A DNA stretch of 64,000 bases from Sporobolomyces roseus (GCA_016617785.1 JADILM010000002.1:248001-312000), one strand, 5' to 3'. Counted from the first letter of the stretch, positions 22,813 to 33,281 are shown. Numbers and translations: made by a program. The notes: a model not told the origin generated them from the letters alone.

Positions 22813-23439
22813 TGCGAAGAAAGGAGAGCTTGGAAAGGTGTGCGAGGTCGAGCGGAGTCGAGGGGATTAGAGTCGAGCTCGTCGAGTGAGGTGTGGGTGA
22901 AGGAAGAAGGGAGGAAGGAAGGACGAAACGAGGCGGAAGAAATCAAGAGGATTTCGAAGTCGAGTGCAGACTGGTATTTCGTACACAACTCCGTGCGAGC
23001 GCAGACTGATGGGTTGAACCATAACCAAGGGATTTGTAACAAGTGAGACGGCGCTAAAACGAGTCAAGTCCCGGTTAGAACCTAGCGCGAAGCAATTCGA
23101 ATTCGAAGAAAAGAAAAATTCTCGGAAAGAAGCTTCTTTCGAAGACGGTGAGTGAGAACACCGCGCGGCTGCCGAGCAAGAACCGTCCACGCATGAAATC
23201 TCTACTTCTTTTCTATGCGACCGTTTCTCATCGATTTGTCAAGAAATGGGCGGCAATTCCAATGAGGGAGGACTTGACCCCGAAATCGATGGAACGACTT
23301 TTGACCTGACCAAGTCGAAAGAACCCTATCGCCATATCAGTAGAAAGTATTGTTCGGTATTGTCCAATGTTGTCCGTCCGCGACCGAAAGCCAAGAGGGA
23401 AGGAGACGATTTGAAGGACGGAGAAGCTGATTCTACAGG
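22813..23439. promoter_or_regulatory. Upstream region of the glucanase gene
   Basis: Sequence 5' of the glucanase start codon. It is purine-rich on the + strand near the gene. An 84-codon ORF at 23246-23500 runs into the inverted-repeat element and has no recognisable domain, so I do not call it. No clear TATA box. Confidence 0.35.
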
Positions 23440-23667
23440 CACGGCGGGCAAAGATAAGTCCAAATCTCGTCCAAACTGCATGTCGGAATCAATGTCCTAA
23501 ACTATTCCGCAGATAAGGGCGCGGACACTGAGTCCGATATATGTCCGCTGGATAACGTTTGATTATGCTTGATTAGATTTGCCTAATTCACAGATTTTGG
23601 AAGAGTAATGGACTTTGATTCCAAAGCTATTCCAATTGCAGCTGCGGACTAATTTTTGCCCGCCGTG
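23440..23667. mobile_element. 228-bp terminal-inverted-repeat element (MITE-like, possibly CACTA-type)
   Basis: The left end (23440-23461, CACGGCGGGCAAA...GTCC) and the right end (23646-23667) are inverted repeats matching at 20 of 22 positions. A second, internal inverted pair (23485-23497 and 23610-23622, GGAATCAA-GTCC) matches 12 of 13 at exactly the same distance (45 bp) from each end. Both flanks carry AGG directly adjoining the ends, a possible 3-bp target-site duplication. There is no coding capacity. CACTA-superfamily elements begin CACT(A/G) and duplicate 3 bp, which this resembles (CACGG start). The superfamily is inference. Confidence 0.65.
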
Positions 23668-23999
23668 AGGCGACGAGTCAACCTCGGGTCGAGCTTGAAA
23701 GGTCAAAGAGCGTTGCGAAGGTTGCTGTGATCATACTGAGCTGTATCTCGAGCGAATCCTGAGGTACTCGAGGAGAGGTAGAGGTCAAACAAGCGTTCAT
23801 CTCATCTTCTCGCTCTCCACCTCATCTAGCATCTCTCTTGTTCCTTGGGAAGCTGTCACCAAGCTAGTCAACCTTCGCATCAACCTCACCTGGTATTTTC
23901 CGACAAGCGGTCGCGAGATCCTTCCCCTCGGATCGACTTCACCTCAGACTTTCCCTTCCCTTCTCATCACACTCAAGCTGCTCTGCTTGTTTGCTTCAC
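23668..23999. promoter_or_regulatory. Upstream region of IES6
   Basis: A pyrimidine-rich stretch between the inverted-repeat element and the IES6 start codon at 24000. The element sits about 330 bp upstream of the gene. No clear core promoter motif. Confidence 0.3.
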
Positions 24000-24873
24000 A
24001 TGTACGTACAGAACTAGCTTATCAGTACCTCGTAATCGTAGCTCATTCTTCGCACGCTTCCCAGGAATTCGCTCCCTGCTCTCCCATCTCCCGAACCCTC
24101 TACTTCTCGCCTACCCTCCTCTGATGCTCCCACTGTACGTCTCCAATCACTCTCCAGCTCGACACTCTCGCCCGTACTAAGCTGAGCTGACTCCCGCTGA
24201 GACTTTACAGTTAACAGCCGAATCTCTCTCCTACTTTCCTCATCCCAAACCTTTCAAGAACCCTCATTACTCTCGAACCGAAACTGGTCAAATCGCTTCG
24301 AAACGCAACAAATCTCTCAAACAAATCTTGGTGCTGGAGAGGGAAAGAGTGGATCGGATTCTGGAGGGGAAGAAAATGGCCGTATTGGAAGAGGCGGGAG
24401 AAGTCGAGGAGGACGAGGGAATGGGAGAGGAAGAGAAGGAGGAGAGGAGGAGGAAGAAACAGAAGAGGGAGGAGGAATTGATGAAGGTTTTCGAAGGGGT
24501 CGTTTCATGTACGTTCACTTTTGCTTTGTCCAAACGAATAGGGCTTCTGGGGAGCAAGAGAGAACGACGAGCTGATCAAAAGACAGAGAGAGTAGATGCC
24601 AGTGTCGAAGCGCCGCCGAGTTTGAAACCTCAGAAGAAATATTGCGATGTTACAGGACTCGAGGTACGCCTCTACGCTCCCGTTCCCTCTCAGCTTTCGT
24701 CAGAGACATCGATTGAACTCGAGTGTGTGAGTTGTGATCAGGCTAAATACGTAGATCCGAAATCTACGTTGAGGTATCATAATCCAGAGATTTATGAAGT
24801 GGTGAAAGGGTTTCAACCGGCTGTCATACAGGCTTATTTGGCGGTGAGGGGTCAGGGAGTCGTGCTGCGGTAG
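24000..24873 (+). CDS. IES6: INO80 chromatin-remodelling complex subunit Ies6 (YL1 C-terminal domain)
   Basis: Exons 24000-24001, 24065-24134, 24211-24508, 24596-24663 and 24742-24873 give 189 residues. The start codon is split by an intron: AT ends exon 1, followed by GTACGT, and G opens exon 2. An in-frame TAG upstream of exon 2 and the lack of another usable ATG support this. Landmarks are PHPKPFKNPHYSRTE, SKRNKSLKQILVLERER, an acidic/basic linker, then the YL1-C zinc-binding-like domain PQKKYCDVTGLEAKYVDPKS and LRYHNPEIYEVVKGF, ending YLAVRGQGVVLR. Ies6 anchors Arp5 in INO80. The acceptor of intron 3 is ambiguous by a few bases (24592 or 24595 end). ARP4, another INO80 subunit, lies 12 kb away. 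Confidence 0.85.
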
Positions 24874-25482
24874 AAAGACGCCGAGTCGTAGCTGTGAGAG
24901 GGGAGACCAGGAGTGTGATGTTGCAGTTGAGGGTTTCGCAGGAAAAAGTGTTGTAAACAGTATGTTCTCTAGATCACTCTGCGACTCGACAATGTCCTCT
25001 CGTGCGTGACACTTTCATCGAGAGGTAGTAGAGCGAGATCAAGGCTTGTCGATTGGGCTAGAAGAGTGAGCGACCGACTCGCCTTCGAATCGCCGGAGAT
25101 TCTTGATCGTTTGTTTAGGCCTTCTAGCAAAGATATTTCGCTTCGGTAGTCACTCGTACACCATTATCGTCACACAAGAGCGCCAAATGCGAACAGAGAA
25201 CGAGGCAATCGCCACAAATGAGTCGGTTTGCACAAAGCAACACGAAGCAAAGACTAGTTTCGAGTCTAAACCTCCCCCTTTCCTTCCTCTCATGGTGAAC
25301 GTGTCAGATAGAGTGGTGAAATGGATTGACGTGAGAGAAGAAACTGCTTGCATATCTAACTAAGTAACGATTTTGAACGAGAGAAGATGATTCCTGTTTT
25401 GCTGATGTTTTAAGACTGAACTCCTGCTCCACACCTCAGTCCGTTCCTTCGACCCTCTCTATCCTTGATTGGCGTTGCTCAT
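24874..25482. other. Convergent 3' intergenic region
   Basis: Between the 3' ends of IES6 (+) and HSP10 (-). Short ORFs here have no recognisable domain. I see no gene, repeat or RNA. Confidence 0.5.
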
Positions 25483-26019
25483 TTACTCGTGAAGTTTGGC
25501 GATGATCTCAGCATCTCGGAAGATGTGGTATTCCTGTTGAATAGCGATCGATCTTCCGCTCAGTTCCTTTCTCCTAGGAATCAGAGAGAGTGGGAAACTC
25601 ACCTCTTCTCCAACCTTGATAGGTAATCCACCGAACCCAGGAAGGACAACTCGATCACCTTCCTTCACTGAGGGAGTAACGACCTTTCCATCCCTCCCAG
25701 GTGCACCAGGTCCGACCGCAATGACGGTTCCCTCTGGAGGAGGTTGGGATGAAGATTGACTGGGAAGGAAGAGACCTGACGCGGTTTTCTATAGTGAACG
25801 AGAGAGGATTAGGTTGAGTGAGGAGAGGAAGACAGAGAGAAGAAGGAGACTCACTTCAACAACTTTGGCTCGTTGAACGAGAACTCGGTCGAGGAGAGGA
25901 GCGAGAGATTTGATAGATTTGATCGAGAGAGCAGACTAAGGTGAAGAGATGGAGATGGAGAGATCAGCGAGGAGAAAGAGAAAGAGAGAGGAAGAGTGAG
26001 AAGGTGACGGGCTCACCAT
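25483..26019 (-). CDS. HSP10: Mitochondrial co-chaperonin Hsp10 (GroES family)
   Basis: Exons (minus) 26019-26017, 25935-25855, 25788-25603 and 25533-25483 give 106 residues, the usual Hsp10 size. Exon 1 is the start codon alone, followed by GTGAGC. Landmarks are SLAPLLDRVLVQRAK, the mobile loop KTASGLFLPS (the chaperonin-binding GLFLP), PPEGTVIAVGPGAPGRDG, VKEGDRVVLPGFGGLPIKV, and the C-terminal EEYHIFRDAEIIAKL. Hsp10 caps the Hsp60 ring during folding of matrix proteins. It is arranged head to head with HSP60, with 167 bp between the start codons, so the pair is probably co-induced from one heat-shock-responsive promoter. Confidence 0.95.
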
Positions 26020-26114
26020 GGTTGAGAGAGTATAGGTCGGGTAGTCTAGATTAGTGTATGGAGAATCACAAGCGAGTAGACGATCGGTAAGAATGAGAGA
26101 CCGGAGAGTTGGCG

Positions 26115-26137
26115 GAAGATTTTGGAACTTTTTCGAT
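26115..26137. promoter_or_regulatory. Heat shock element array in the shared HSP10/HSP60 promoter
   Basis: Five alternating heat-shock units stand in perfect 5-bp register: GAA (26115), TTT (26120), GAA (26125), TTT (26130), GAT (26135), each separated by two bases. The consensus is nGAAnnTTCn. Three units differ from it at one base and the two GAA units are exact. The array lies 51-73 bp before the HSP60 ATG and about 100 bp before the HSP10 ATG, suitable for Hsf1 acting on both genes. Confidence 0.65.
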
Positions 26138-26187
26138 CTCGCTTTTACTCTTCCTCTCCCACTCCTACACAGTCAACTCCGCAAATC

Positions 26188-28310
26188 ATGCTTCGTTCAT
26201 CCTCTGCCGCTACTGCTCGCCGAGCGATTCCTACTTCAACCGGCTCTCTCACCGCTCGTCGATTCGCCCACAAAGTAAGTCTCTCTCTCTACTTTCTTTC
26301 CTTCATCTTCCATCTCGATTCTCACCACACTTGATTGCGCATATAGGAATTGGCATTCGGTAACGTTGGAAGGCAACAATTATTGGCAGGTGTAGATATC
26401 CTTGCCAAAGCAGTCTCAGTCACTCTCGGACCTAAAGGAAGGAATGTTATCATTGAACAACCTTTCGGCGGTCCCAAAGTAAACTAAACCCTCGCTCTGT
26501 GATAGTATGAGAGTGTAGCTGATGTAGTGTGAGTATATAGATCACCAAAGATGGTGTAACTGTCGCAAAGTCGATCATTTTGAAAGATAAATTCGAAAAC
26601 TTGGGTGCTCGGTAAGCCCCTCATTCGTTCATTCTCGAAGAATGCTTTACCAATGCGATTCGACGACAGATTGATCCAAGATGTAGCGTCAAAGGCCAAC
26701 GAGGAAGCAGGAGATGGAACTACGACCGCCACCGTTCTCGCGCGAGCGATCTTCTCGGAAGGATGCAAAAACGTCGCTGCCGGATGTAACCCTATGGATC
26801 TCCGACGAGGATCGCAAGCTGCCGTCGATGCCGTTCTCAAGTTTCTCGAGGCGAACAAGCGTGCGATTACCACTTCGGAGGAAATCGCTCAGGTCGCTAC
26901 CATCTCTGCGAACGGAGATGTTCACGTTGGAGGATTGATCGCTCAAGCTATGGAGAAGGTTGGGAAAGAAGGTGTCATCACGGTCAAAGAGGGAAAGACT
27001 ATCGAAGATGAGATTGAAGTTACCGAAGGAATGAGGTTCGACCGAGGTTACATCTCTCCTTACTTCGTCACCGATGTCAAGAGTCAACGTACCGATTTCG
27101 AGAAGCCCCTTATCCTCCTCTCCGAGAAGAAGATCTCTCTCATCCAAGATATCCTCCCCGCTCTCGAAACCGCCGCTCAAGCTCGTCGACCCCTCCTCAT
27201 CATCGCAGAGGACATCGACGGAGAAGCACTCGCCGCCTGTATCCTCAACAAGCTCCGAGGACAACTACAAGTCGCTGCCGTCAAGGCCCCAGGTTTCGGT
27301 GACAACCGTAAATCGATCCTTGGAGATTTGGCCATCTTGACCGGTTCGACCGTCTTCACCGATGAACTCGATATCAAACTTGAGAAACTCACTCCCGACA
27401 TGCTCGGTTCTACTGGATCCGTCACTATCACCAAGGAGGATACTATCCTCTTGAACGGTACTGGAGAGAAATCGATGATTCAAGAACGATGTGAACAAAT
27501 CCGATCAGCTATGCAAGATTCAGCTACCTCGGACTACGACCGCACCAAGCTTCAAGAACGTTTGGCCAAGTTGAGTGGAGGTGTTGCCGTCATCAAGGTT
27601 GGTGGATCGAGTGAAGTCGAGGTTGGAGAGAAGAAGGATCGTTATGATGATGCTCTCAACGCTACTAGGGCTGCTGTTGAGGAAGGTATCGTTCCTGGAG
27701 GAGGAACTGCTTTGTTGAAGGCTTCCCTCATCCTCGATGAAGTCGCCCATGACAACCTCTTCGACCGAAAACTTGGTGAGCCCTTCCTTCCCTTGCTCTC
27801 ATGCCGCTTCTTTCACTAAACCTTCACTCCGCCCATAGGTATCAACATCATCCGATCTGCTCTCACCAAGCCCGCACGAACGATCGCCGAGAACGCTGGA
27901 GAAGAGGGATCAGTAGTAGTCGGAACTTTGATCGAGAAGCACGGCAAGGACTTCAACGTTGGATACGATGCCGCAAAGGGTGAATACACTGATATGATCA
28001 AAGCTGGTATCCTCGAGTGAGCCTTTCACTTCCTTTTCTTTCTCGACTGTTAATGGTAACTGACGAGAAAAATGTACGAGTAGTCCTTTGAAGATTGTCA
28101 GGCAATCATTGATCAACGCTGCTGGTGTCGCTTCCTTACTTTTCACGACCGAGGCTTGCGTCGTCGATGCACCAGAGGAGAAGGGTCCTGGTGGACCTCC
28201 TGGAATGGGTGGAATGGGTGGTAGTGAGTTTAGAAACTTTTGAATTGTCCTGTCGATAGTCACTGATCTCAAATTCGTCTGCAGTGGGTGGAGGAGGAGG
28301 AATGTTCTAA
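26188..28310 (+). CDS. HSP60: Mitochondrial chaperonin Hsp60 (GroEL family)
   Basis: Exons 26188-26274, 26347-26478, 26541-26611, 26670-27775, 27839-28016, 28084-28223 and 28285-28310 give 579 residues. The first ~28 residues are Arg/Ser/Ala-rich, a matrix presequence ending near TARRFAHK. GroEL landmarks: [32 protein letters not shown], the ATP-binding [52 protein letters not shown], and a C-terminal GGM repeat ([16 protein letters not shown]). It forms the ring chaperonin that folds imported matrix proteins with Hsp10. Most of the protein sits in one 1.1-kb exon. The first intron falls at the end of the presequence. Confidence 0.97.
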
Positions 28311-28663
28311 GCTACATGAAGCTCTCTCTCTCTAGTTTGATCTCGTCGTCGTCGTTTCTCCCCCTTTTGCATCACCACTCCCTTTCCTTAAAATTTGCAT
28401 TCTCTCGCATCCCCTAGCCCTCTCCCCTCTCTCCCTCTCTTTACGCTCTTTAGTGCTGTATACCTTTTCCTTAGTTAAAAGGAACGAATGAAAAAGAACT
28501 CGTCTTTTATCAGTTTTCAATTCCGACTTGAGTGACTCTGAGAAATTAGCATCGATTTCGCTCTTCGTTTCCTCCATCGAATCTCGCTTCTGCAATTCTT
28601 CTCAGTTCTCGCTCGATAGCTAGCACAAATCTATCCACACTGCCTCGTTCACGTAAAAGATCA
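28311..28663. other. Intergenic region between HSP60 and the CUE1-like gene
   Basis: Tandem genes on the + strand. The region holds the HSP60 3' UTR and the promoter of the next gene. CT-rich tracts lie near 28320 and 28420. Nothing else recognised. Confidence 0.4.
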
Positions 28664-29568
28664 ATGGTACGTCCTCGTTCACAGAGCAACTTACACCTCA
28701 TCGAAATCGGCTAACTCGGCATCGACCCTCTCACAATACAGGAGGAAGCAATCGGTTGGATAGTAGCTGCAGGAATCCTCTATGGTGGTTACAAACTCAT
28801 CTTTGGTACATCTCTCCTCCCATCTCCCCATTCTCAACTCCCTCGTCATTCAAACTCATCCCCCTCGTATGCAACAGGCTCGAGTACAGGTTCAGGAGGT
28901 TCCCGGAGTAGAGTCACACAGGAAATGGTTGAACGCGTTAAAGCAGTGTTCCCGGGAGTGAGCGAGAGAGGTGTGAGGTGGGAACTGGAGAGGAACGGGG
29001 GAAGCGTCGAGAGGGCTGTCGAACGAGCGCTGAGAGAAGGTGGACTACCAGAGGTACGCCTATTGCTCTTTGATCTCTCAGATCGATGGAAGCTAAGTCA
29101 GAAGAGTGAGTTTGTAGCCTCCAGCGAGTTATTTCCCTCCCTCACCTCAGGATCCTCAGACGAGCGGTACAGCAACTCCCCCGAATCGACCCACAACGAA
29201 TACGACTACTGGCAGAGTGAACGGAGGACAAGCTCAAGGAGCAGGATCATCGGGATTACCTTCGAAAATTCCTCCTCCCAGTTTGATCAAACGGATGGGA
29301 TTGAATGGTCAACTCGCTTCCTCGAGTGAGAAAGGGAAGGAGGTTGACAATGGGGGTAAAGAGGGATGGGCGGGATCTAGGGAGGAGAGGGAGGAGAGAC
29401 TGAGGAGGAGGAAAGAGAAATTGGTTTTGGAGGCGAGAAGGTACAGCTCGAATTCAACTGTCTTCTATGCATCGTTGCTGTACTGATGACGAGTTTCCTG
29501 AGCTGTACAGGAAACTACTGGACAAGGAACGACAGAAGAAGGAATCGACACTGGAGAACGAAGATTGA
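28664..29568 (+). CDS. CUE1: CUE-domain ER membrane protein, Cue1-like (ERAD ubiquitination cofactor)
   Basis: Exons 28664-28666, 28742-28805, 28878-29053, 29151-29440 and 29511-29568 give 196 residues. Exon 1 is the ATG alone, followed by GTACGT. An N-terminal hydrophobic anchor (AIGWIVAAGILYGGYKLIFG, ~4-23) precedes a CUE domain (~38-81: EMVERVKAVFPGVSERGVRW, then SVERAVERALREGGLP). The C-terminal helix EERLRRRKEKLVLEARRKLL recalls the Ubc7-binding region of Cue1. Cue1 recruits the E2 Ubc7 to the ER membrane for ER-associated degradation. The layout (anchor, CUE, basic C-terminal helix) fits Cue1 well. Sequence divergence leaves other CUE proteins (AUP1-like fragments) possible. Confidence 0.78.
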
Positions 29569-30043
29569 TTTCGTTACTTATTCGTCGGATCTTTCGACCA
29601 GAGTCATGCTCGCGCTGCAATCATCCTTTACCTGATATCTCGCTGTCCGTGCTACCGGGGCTGTATTCAGGCCCAGACCGACCGGAGAGAAGAGTTGATG
29701 AGGGCAAAGAGCAGATTCTACGAGGTTTGCCAAACGAGCTCGATCATGCAGGATTCCAGATATAGTACCGAGGTCGCAACGTGGCTCGTATCGGGCCCTC
29801 GCCGTGCCGCTTTTCGATCTGGGGACGAGGGATGTGAAGCTACTTGGGAAGATAGCGCGGGGAGTGTTACAGTGAGTTTTTGTCGGCTCGCTCGAGCTCG
29901 CCATCCTACGCAGACCGATCTGATGGGTTTACACGTCATTTGACAGCTCGAAGTAGACACTGGCTTCCTTTAGGTCTCTCGTGTTCTCATTTAATTGGCC
30001 CACGCATCAAAAAATGCTGTTCGCTACTACCGACAACTACGCC
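29569..30043. other. Convergent 3' intergenic region
   Basis: Between the CUE1-like gene (+) and the DUF6533-type gene (-). Several overlapping ORFs of 65-108 codons exist on both strands, but none has a domain, a splice pattern or natural-looking composition. I see no gene. Confidence 0.45.
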
Positions 30044-31227
30044 TCAAGGGATACTCAGTACAGGATTCTTTGGCTGAGGGGGTGGTCGACTGGCTAGCGA
30101 CAGAATTAGACGAGACGAAGATACTGATCCCAGTACGAGAGAAGCTGGAACATTAAAGATCTTCGTCGCATCGTTGCCGTCTTCGAAGAGATCCAAGAGC
30201 TCGAGGTGAGCTACTTCGTCGTGATTGTTCAGTGTTGAAAGCGGTACTTACGGGTATACATTGTAGCAGTCACAACATGAGTCGCCATTATCACTACGAA
30301 GTAAACCGCTCCGTCTAGCAATAGCCTCTTCATGATAGGAAGCTGAACTCCTGTTCTTCTTGTCACAGCGAGGTTTCGGATTACTACGACGGCGAGTCCA
30401 CCGATGTCGAAGAACGCAGGCAAGATGTTCAAAGCGAGAACAACAGAAGTCATCGAACCGGGTCGATCTGTAGTTGTACATCCCTCGTAGTTGATGTAGA
30501 CCCCAATTATGTGTGGTATCCTCAGGGCTGCACTCTAAAGAACACGTTAGCTTATGATTTTGACAGGACTTTCAATGATTTCGAAGCTCAACGTACGTGC
30601 GAGAGTGGTCATTCCAGCGATTGCCACACTCATCATCATAAGGATCCATACGGTAAGACTAGATGCGATAAGGGTGCGAAAGGGCTAGTTTTAGCGAGGT
30701 TCTGTCGTTGTCGATAAGCTTTCGGAGGGAATCAAGTAAACCTGTATTTGACGAATCGACTCTGCGATATCGCGACGACTCTCAAACCCAAAATAGCTTC
30801 AGTCATGACGATGACCCAGACCACAGTCAAGAGCGGAATCCAAAACACCTTTGAGCATGTCGCTGGTTTCAAACTTCTTCGCTTGAGCTCTTTCAAGAAT
30901 CAAAGGGAAATCTGAGGAGAATACTAGAACGTACCGTATGACATTGGGATCACGGTCGTGAACGTTGTGCCAGTCATGAGTAGGATGGTACCGTAACGAT
31001 TGAGAAGGAACAAGACCTTGAGGAGCGTCCATCTCGCATTCCAAATCGCCTTGTATTCTATTCGTAGTGTAGAGATCGTGTCCCATATCAAAAGAGCACT
31101 GTCATGGCAAGATGTGGGGTGTCAGTGTAGCCGGAGAGCCTCAATGAAGAGGCGGGAGTACTCACTACCAAACGATAAAATAATCGACTCGACTTGCGGT
31201 CGCCTCCTTTAAGCTGTCCAGATCCAT
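30044..31227 (-). CDS. DUF6533-type multi-span (probably 7TM) membrane protein
   Basis: Exons (minus) 31227-31166, 31098-30935, 30889-30742, 30658-30597, 30527-30252 and 30210-30044 give 292 residues. The N-terminal region VDYFIVWYALLIWDTISTLR followed by EYKAIWNARWTLLKVLFLLN and RYGTILLMTG matches the DUF6533 signature common in Agaricomycete and other basidiomycete multi-pass proteins. Further spans: KVFWIPLLTVVWVIVMTEAI, LTVWILMMMSVAIAGM, MTSVVLALNILPAFFDIGG, and LLLDGAVYFVVIMATHVVTA. The C-terminus has FNVPASLVLGSVSSSRLILS, also typical. The family has no known function. A receptor-like role is often guessed. Exon 5's acceptor is inferred from frame. Confidence 0.7.
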
Positions 31228-31970
31228 ATCTGTTTTACCCTCAGTCCGGAGCTATAGAGTAAATGATCGACGATGAAGTTGAAGCCTCGTTGGCGGCGAC
31301 AGTGAGCGGAAAGGGAGTGATTGGTGATCGGGTATAGAGATTCAGCGCTAGCTGAAGCTGGCGAGTGTCGCTGTCGCTCCGTCTTTACTATACGGCAGTG
31401 TGAGGGTGAGCGCAAGTTCGACGAGATGCACACTTCGAGGTAGTCGAGCGAGAGCAATACGGAACAACCCAAAACGAAACCTCGGATTCGGAAGCGAGAG
31501 ATTCTCGTCAAAGTCTCTCATGAAGCTCACAGCTCTACTTTCGACCTTGACTACCCGAAGAAGGATCTGGCGAATAGATTGACATTGTTCCGAAATCGAG
31601 AGTCAGTTTAATCTCCTATTTGACTCTGCGAACGTCGACAACTTCCGGTCTTGCGACGCTCATAATACTACTCGCTGAAGTACTCAGTCCTTATAGTAAA
31701 TAGTCGACAGTTCCCTGAAATTGCATCGTTGCGAAATGGCTTTTCATTTTCGGTCTCGTCGCCGGGAAAAAAGTGACGGAGATTCCTCCTCTTCTCTCTC
31801 TCTCCCAACTCACTCTCGCTTCTGTACAACCCATCTATATTACTCGCTTGTTGTGTATCCAACTATCTGTATCTATACCTGGTGAGTCTAGATCCTCTCC
31901 ACTCTCTTCTCGTTCATTTCTCATCTCTCTTTCGCCAGTCCTTCGACCTCACAAGAAACACCATTCTTAG
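31228..31970. promoter_or_regulatory. Divergent intergenic region
   Basis: Between the DUF6533-type gene (-) and the serine-rich membrane protein gene (+). On the right side a GTGAGT (31880) and a TTCTTAG ending at 31970 bound a probable 5' UTR intron that abuts the start codon. No ORF is convincing. Confidence 0.45.
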
Positions 31971-33281
31971 ATGGCCTACAATGGAATGTCCTCTGTCCCC
32001 TCCATCACTCAACGACCGTTATCCCTCACCGCATCCGCTTTCTCCTCTTTCCAAACTCCCGCAATCACCGTTCCTTTCCCATCAGTCTACGGTGGTCAAC
32101 TTCAAATCCCCTTCACCTTCTCAGCTACTCCAACGTACGCATCAAGTAGGGCTCGATCAACTATAGGAGGTAACGCAGCGACGGCTGGAATTCATAGTGT
32201 CAATTCATTAGCGAGTGAAGGAGGATATCGGGATCATGGTTCATCAAGTGATGGATCTAGTAGCAGCAGCGGTGGAGGGGAATGGCCAGTGTGGGCAACT
32301 GCAGTGATTGCTAGTGTTGGAGGAGTGATACTCGCATTGACGGTTTTAGGGTTATGTTGTTGGAGGTGGAAGAGGAAACAGAGGAGAAAGAGGGAGAGGG
32401 GTGCTGCGATGCTCGCTCAGACGGGAGGGAATAGGTTCAATGCGAATCACAACAGAGGGGGAACCATGAGGGAGAAAGGAGGGGTTTTGGAGAAACCTTA
32501 CAATCATCGAGGATCGAGAGGTTATGCTGCTGCTGCACCTGCTGTCGGAGCTGCTGTTACTGGTGGAAGAAGGGATTCTAGGAGACCTCAATCTCAAGCT
32601 GCAAGAGGAGGAGGAGGAGCACAATCGCGTCAATCAAACTTGACTGAATATACTTCTCCCAACTCTCGAGCTCACCCTCCACCGGGTCTCGAACCGAACT
32701 CACGTCACTCTCGTTCTCAATCCCGTCAACCTTACCCTCACCGCAACGCACCACACGCTGCAGCATTAGGAATTAATCGACCCAATTCCGCAGCTGCTCA
32801 ATTCCATCCCTCTCAACCTCAATCAAGACCCCCATCTCAAACTCCTTCAGGCTATGGATCAGCCTACCCCGCCTTTGCTGCCCCTCGCCCTCTACGTCAA
32901 TCCCTCGACTCACCTTCTCGTTCGGGTTACACCACTCCACCTCCTCATCACTCTCAATCCTCTCTCGAAGGTTCACCAGCTCAACTCTTAGCCTCTCACT
33001 ATCATCGCTCGCAAGACTCTCCTCGATCCTCATCCCAATCCACTCGATACGGTTATCCGGATTCAGAGGAAGTTGGGAAGAAGTTTAATCGAGAGCGTTA
33101 CAGTCAGGTAGAGAGAGGAGGAGGAGGAGTGAGGAATGGGTATAGTTACGAGATGGGAACTGGACGCGGTGGAGATGGGAGAGAGAGTTCTACAGCTAGT
33201 ATGAGTTACGATACGGCTGAGGAAGAAGAGGATGAGGATGAGGATGATGGGAGAGGGAAATATTATGGGTTTGCGAGATGA
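31971..33281 (+). CDS. Single-span membrane protein with Ser-rich ectodomain and disordered cytoplasmic tail
   Basis: An unspliced coding frame of 436 residues. Residues 1-104 are Ser/Thr/Gly-rich and probably O-glycosylated. One transmembrane span (~105-131, VWATAVIASVGGVILALTVL) is followed by a strong stop-transfer (RWKRKQRRKRERG). The tail is Gln/Ser/Pro/Arg-rich and ends in an acidic cluster (EEEEDEDEDD). No cleavable signal peptide is evident. The layout resembles fungal Mid2/Wsc-type or AXL2-like surface proteins, but no cysteine-rich domain is present and I cannot assign a family. The start codon directly follows a likely 5' UTR acceptor (TTCTTAG). Confidence 0.65.
   Translation: MAYNGMSSVPSITQRPLSLTASAFSSFQTPAITVPFPSVYGGQLQIPFTFSATPTYASSRARSTIGGNAATAGIHSVNSLASEGGYRDHGSSSDGSSSSSGGGEWPVWATAVIASVGGVILALTVLGLCCWRWKRKQRRKRERGAAMLAQTGGNRFNANHNRGGTMREKGGVLEKPYNHRGSRGYAAAAPAVGAAVTGGRRDSRRPQSQAARGGGGAQSRQSNLTEYTSPNSRAHPPPGLEPNSRHSRSQSRQPYPHRNAPHAAALGINRPNSAAAQFHPSQPQSRPPSQTPSGYGSAYPAFAAPRPLRQSLDSPSRSGYTTPPPHHSQSSLEGSPAQLLASHYHRSQDSPRSSSQSTRYGYPDSEEVGKKFNRERYSQVERGGGGVRNGYSYEMGTGRGGDGRESSTASMSYDTAEEEEDEDEDDGRGKYYGFAR

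Noticed and set aside
23246..23500. An 84-codon ORF upstream of the glucanase.
   Set aside because: It runs into the left inverted repeat of the mobile element, has no domain, and has no supporting splice structure.
26689..27264. A 191-codon minus-strand ORF inside HSP60.
   Set aside because: It is a reverse-frame shadow produced by the strong codon bias of HSP60.
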